This document shows positions 7,025 through 8,370 of a DNA stretch of 8,370 nt, in pieces. Every line of letters starts with the position of its first letter. Within the stretch, counting starts at the first letter, position 1. The position numbers were made by a program, and so were the translations under genes. The notes below the pieces were generated by a model. The model was not told the origin of the DNA, did no database searches, and saw only the letters and a program-made list of their open reading frames with translations. Source of the stretch: Chlamydiia bacterium (lineage in GTDB: Bacteria > Chlamydiota > Chlamydiia > Chlamydiales > Simkaniaceae); assembly GCA_020440405.1 (NCBI GenBank), contig JAGROF010000066.1, positions 1-8,370 on the forward strand, written 5' to 3'.

Positions 7025-7067
7025 TGCTTAATGAACTGATCCCAATAATTGATTGCCAATTCATAAG

Positions 7068-7083
7068 GGTGTAAAGGTGTAAA
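7068..7083 (+). repeat. Two tandem copies of an 8-bp unit (GGTGTAAA)
   Basis: GGTGTAAA occurs back to back at 7068-7075 and 7076-7083, about 45 bp upstream of the -35 box of the sctJ promoter. Direct repeats in that place can be a regulator-binding site, but two short copies may also be chance. Confidence 0.3.
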
Positions 7084-7130
7084 GTTTCATAGTCTGTTGA
7101 TAAGACCGAAGCTTGTCAAAGATAATAGAT

Positions 7131-7325
7131 GCGTCGGGCGGCTAGCGCCCCCTGCCGCCCCTTGGGGTTCGATCTGGCAAGCCAAATGGATTTTCCATCG
7201 GAGGCCTGTGCGGGGAGCACTGATTCCCCCTCCTTCAAACCCATTTTGCAGAGCCAGATCAGAACCATGGGCTGCTCAGCAGTGTGCCTCTCTTGTCGGC
7301 ACGTCCCTTTGCAGAAGAGATGAAC
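7131..7325. ncRNA. GC-rich, strongly self-complementary block, possible structured RNA of unknown family
   Basis: In the 461-bp gene-free stretch 6963-7423 this block is about 61% G+C (7131-7310, counted by hand), while the following 100 bases are about 33%. It folds into a long rod. GGTTC 7166-7170 plus GATCTGGC 7171-7178 pair with GCCAGATC 7253-7260 plus GAACC 7262-7266, bulging only A7261. Inside are AAATGG 7184-7189 with CCATTT 7241-7246, GGAG 7200-7203 with CTCC 7230-7233, and GGGGA 7212-7216 with TCCCC 7225-7229. Flanking hairpins are GGGCGGC 7136-7142 with GCCGCCC 7154-7160, and GTGCC 7284-7288 with GGCAC 7298-7302. I do not see the signatures of RNase P RNA, tmRNA, SRP RNA or a tRNA. 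A rod of nested stems is reminiscent of 6S RNA, but I cannot support that call. Strand and ends are undetermined; a degenerate repeat is an alternative. Confidence 0.4.
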
Positions 7326-7356
7326 CTCCTTAATTCACAATTCGAAGTAAAAGATC

Positions 7357-7384
7357 TTGCGAAAAGAATGATATCGGTTAAGAT
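7357..7384 (+). promoter_or_regulatory. Candidate promoter for the plus-strand small-gene cluster
   Basis: TTGCGA (7357-7362) and TAAGAT (7379-7384) are separated by 16 bases and stand about 40 bp upstream of the ATG at 7424. Each hexamer matches the sigma70 consensus at four positions, so the call is tentative. Confidence 0.35.
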
Positions 7385-7423
7385 GTTTTCTGGAAAAAAT
7401 AACAAGAACCTTTGGAGTAAGCT

Positions 7424-7624
7424 ATGGATATCTATTCTTGGACTTTCTTAATCTTGCGCCCACTCTTAGCATTAGGGGCATTTATTTGTATCCCTAGAAG
7501 TCTTCTTCCGATTAAAACCGGATGGAGAAACGAAGATCAAAAATCTCTTACAAAAGGAAGTGTATTATTGATCTTTGGCGTTGTATGTTTAGTTTTCTTT
7601 TTTGTAATCATGAGTAAGGGGTGA
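7424..7624 (+). CDS. Small two-helix membrane protein of unknown function (66 aa)
   Basis: I do not recognise this protein. It has two hydrophobic segments, about residues 4-28 (YSWTFLILRPLLALGAFICI) and 45-63 (GSVLLIFGVVCLVFFFVIM). They are joined by a short polar, Lys/Asp-containing loop (TGWRNEDQKSLTK), so it is probably a hairpin in the inner membrane. A GGAG site lies 6 nt before the ATG. The stop is only 3 nt before the start of the next gene, which points to co-transcription and possibly a joint function with that exported protein. It is divergent from the T3S operon; nothing in its sequence shows that it takes part in secretion. Confidence 0.7.
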   Translation: MDIYSWTFLILRPLLALGAFICIPRSLLPIKTGWRNEDQKSLTKGSVLLIFGVVCLVFFFVIMSKG

Positions 7625-7627
7625 TTT

Positions 7628-7984
7628 ATGTTAAAGTGGTTATTAGGGGTGGTGCTTTTACCTATTCTGGTATTTTCGAATATGAACGAAAAGTATTCCG
7701 AACTATTTGCTGAGAAGCTCATTGAGCAAGATATTAATGGATGTCATCAAATACTAGATGAATGGGAAAGATATGAGCCACATATGTTGCCTACAATCCA
7801 GGGGTTAAGAGCAACAGTTTTACTGTTTGAAGGAAATATTGTTGAAAGCGCTGCTCTTATGGACGAGGCTTTGGACAAACTCGAAGGAACCACGCTTTCG
7901 GAAGAAACGGTTCAGTCAATTAGAGAGCTTTATGCCAAAGCAAAATGTTTTCAGTCAGGAGAGAGTAAGGTTATTTCCGCCTAG
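7628..7984 (+). CDS. Small predicted exported helical protein (118 aa), perhaps the front part of a stop-interrupted gene
   Basis: I do not recognise this protein by name. An N-terminal signal peptide is likely (MLKWLLGVVLLPILVFS, cut before NMNE). The rest is acidic and helical; the order (YSELFAEKLIEQDINGCHQ, then GLRATVLLFEGNIVESAALM, then the AL-K-LEG turn) resembles a pair of TPR-like helical hairpins, as in small periplasmic scaffold proteins. An AGGGG site lies 6-7 nt before the ATG and overlaps the end of the preceding gene. The frame closes at TAG 7982-7984, but the same frame is then open to 8296, so this may be the N-terminal half of a longer, broken protein of about 222 codons. 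Confidence 0.72.
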   Translation: MLKWLLGVVLLPILVFSNMNEKYSELFAEKLIEQDINGCHQILDEWERYEPHMLPTIQGLRATVLLFEGNIVESAALMDEALDKLEGTTLSEETVQSIRELYAKAKCFQSGESKVISA

Positions 7985-8035
7985 GGTGTTACAGCGCCAA
8001 ATGTTGTACTGTGTAAGGGAAACCAATCTAAAGGT

Positions 8036-8296
8036 GTGAAGATAAAATACTGGTTCGGAGTTGCTCAAATTGTGGCGGCTTGTGTCGTTGCTCCATTTAA
8101 CCCGCCTGTTGCTGGTGCTTTGGCCATTAGTGGGATTAATACGACAGTACAAGCTGCTGGAGAGGCTCTTGATAATAAGGAAAATTGGGAAAGAAACTTA
8201 AATGAACGGCAAAATATGAATCCTGATACGATGGTGCCTAGTCAGAGAAGTTCTTACTTAAAGCCTTACAGCTCACAAGAAGTTGTTCTAGCTTAG
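8036..8296 (+). CDS. Hypothetical ORF in the same frame as the preceding gene, possible 3' part of a broken gene (86 aa)
   Basis: This is an unrecognised ORF. The only nearby start is GTG at 8036, and AAGG stands just one base before it, too close for a normal ribosome site. It contains a long small-residue hydrophobic region (about residues 8-37, with AACVVAPFNPPVAGALAISG), which could be one or two membrane or glycine-zipper-like helices, then a polar Asn/Glu/Gln-rich tail. Because it is in phase with the gene ending at 7984, with only one stop in 222 codons, it is more likely the C-terminal part of that gene after a nonsense mutation than an independent gene. Its last bases overlap the stop of the convergent ORF. 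Confidence 0.45.
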   Translation: MKIKYWFGVAQIVAACVVAPFNPPVAGALAISGINTTVQAAGEALDNKENWERNLNERQNMNPDTMVPSQRSSYLKPYSSQEVVLA

Positions 8297-8370
8297 GTGG
8301 ATTGAATGGCGGTGATGGCGATGGTGTAGACGATGTCGTCGATGAGGGCGCCGCGGGAGAGATCGTTGAC
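8293..8370 (-). CDS. C-terminal end of a convergent gene, product unknown (partial)
   Basis: The minus strand is open from the window edge to TAA at 8293-8295, giving 25 residues that end DDIVYTIAITAIQST. Nearly every codon ends in C (GTC, AAC, CTC, TCC, CGC, GGC, GCC, ATC, GAC, TAC, ACC), which is quite unlike the A/T-ending codons of the neighbouring genes and argues that this is true coding sequence with its own bias. The segment is too short for me to name a family. It overlaps the 3' end of the plus-strand ORF by four bases. Confidence 0.5.
   Translation of the reverse strand, partial: VNDLSRGALIDDIVYTIAITAIQST

Noticed and set aside
7161..7185. GGTTCGATC resembling a tRNA T-arm
   Set aside because: The loop would need C at position 61 and a 5-bp flanking stem; neither is present, and no D-arm, anticodon arm or acceptor stem can be found around it.
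7097..7333. Plus-strand ORFs of 78 and 64 codons in the GC-rich block
   Set aside because: Composition is Arg/Pro/Ser/Cys-rich with no domain or ribosome site; the openness follows from high G+C, and the self-complementary structure explains the block better.

Overview
This window most likely comes from a Chlamydiae-phylum bacterium outside the family Chlamydiaceae, with a Simkania-like lineage as the best guess. Two things point there. Six minus-strand genes follow the order known from the chlamydial type III secretion (T3S) cluster: sctJ, a CT560-position gene, sctL, sctR, sctS, sctT. Directly downstream lie two tandem paralogues of the MOMP-like / Legionella-OMP-like beta-barrel family, which is expanded in Simkania-type chlamydiae. 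The species assignment is inference; I cannot run a search.

Layout. Positions 1-1085 (minus) hold a MOMP-like porin whose C-terminal end runs off the window. 1086-1313 is a spacer with a terminator-like hairpin. 1314-2390 (minus) is a second, complete MOMP-like porin. 2440-6962 (minus) is a tightly packed T3S operon, read from sctJ (right) to sctT (left), with ATGA or TAATG overlaps at nearly every junction and a sigma70-like promoter just upstream of sctJ. 6963-7423 is a gene-free divergent region with a GC-rich (about 61% by hand count), strongly self-complementary block that could be a structured RNA. 7424-8296 (plus) holds a small membrane protein, a small predicted exported protein, and a third ORF in the same frame as the second, separated from it by one TAG. 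From 8293 to the window end there is a short minus-strand C-terminus with strikingly C-ending codons.

How the genes work together. SctJ forms the inner-membrane/periplasmic ring of the injectisome. SctL is the ATPase stator, and the CT560-position protein may be a sorting-platform accessory. SctR, SctS and SctT form the export gate through which effectors leave. The porins belong to the outer membrane and may be co-transcribed from the same strand.

The most unusual element is a 162-bp palindrome (4392-4553) with perfect 25-bp arms at the sctL/sctR junction. It is exactly 54 codons long, open in the sctR frame, and sits between the coupled ATG and the SctR signal peptide. It resembles in logic the palindromic elements that insert in frame into Rickettsia genes. 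Other points of interest are the structured GC-rich block at 7131-7325 and the stop-interrupted reading frame at 7628-8296.
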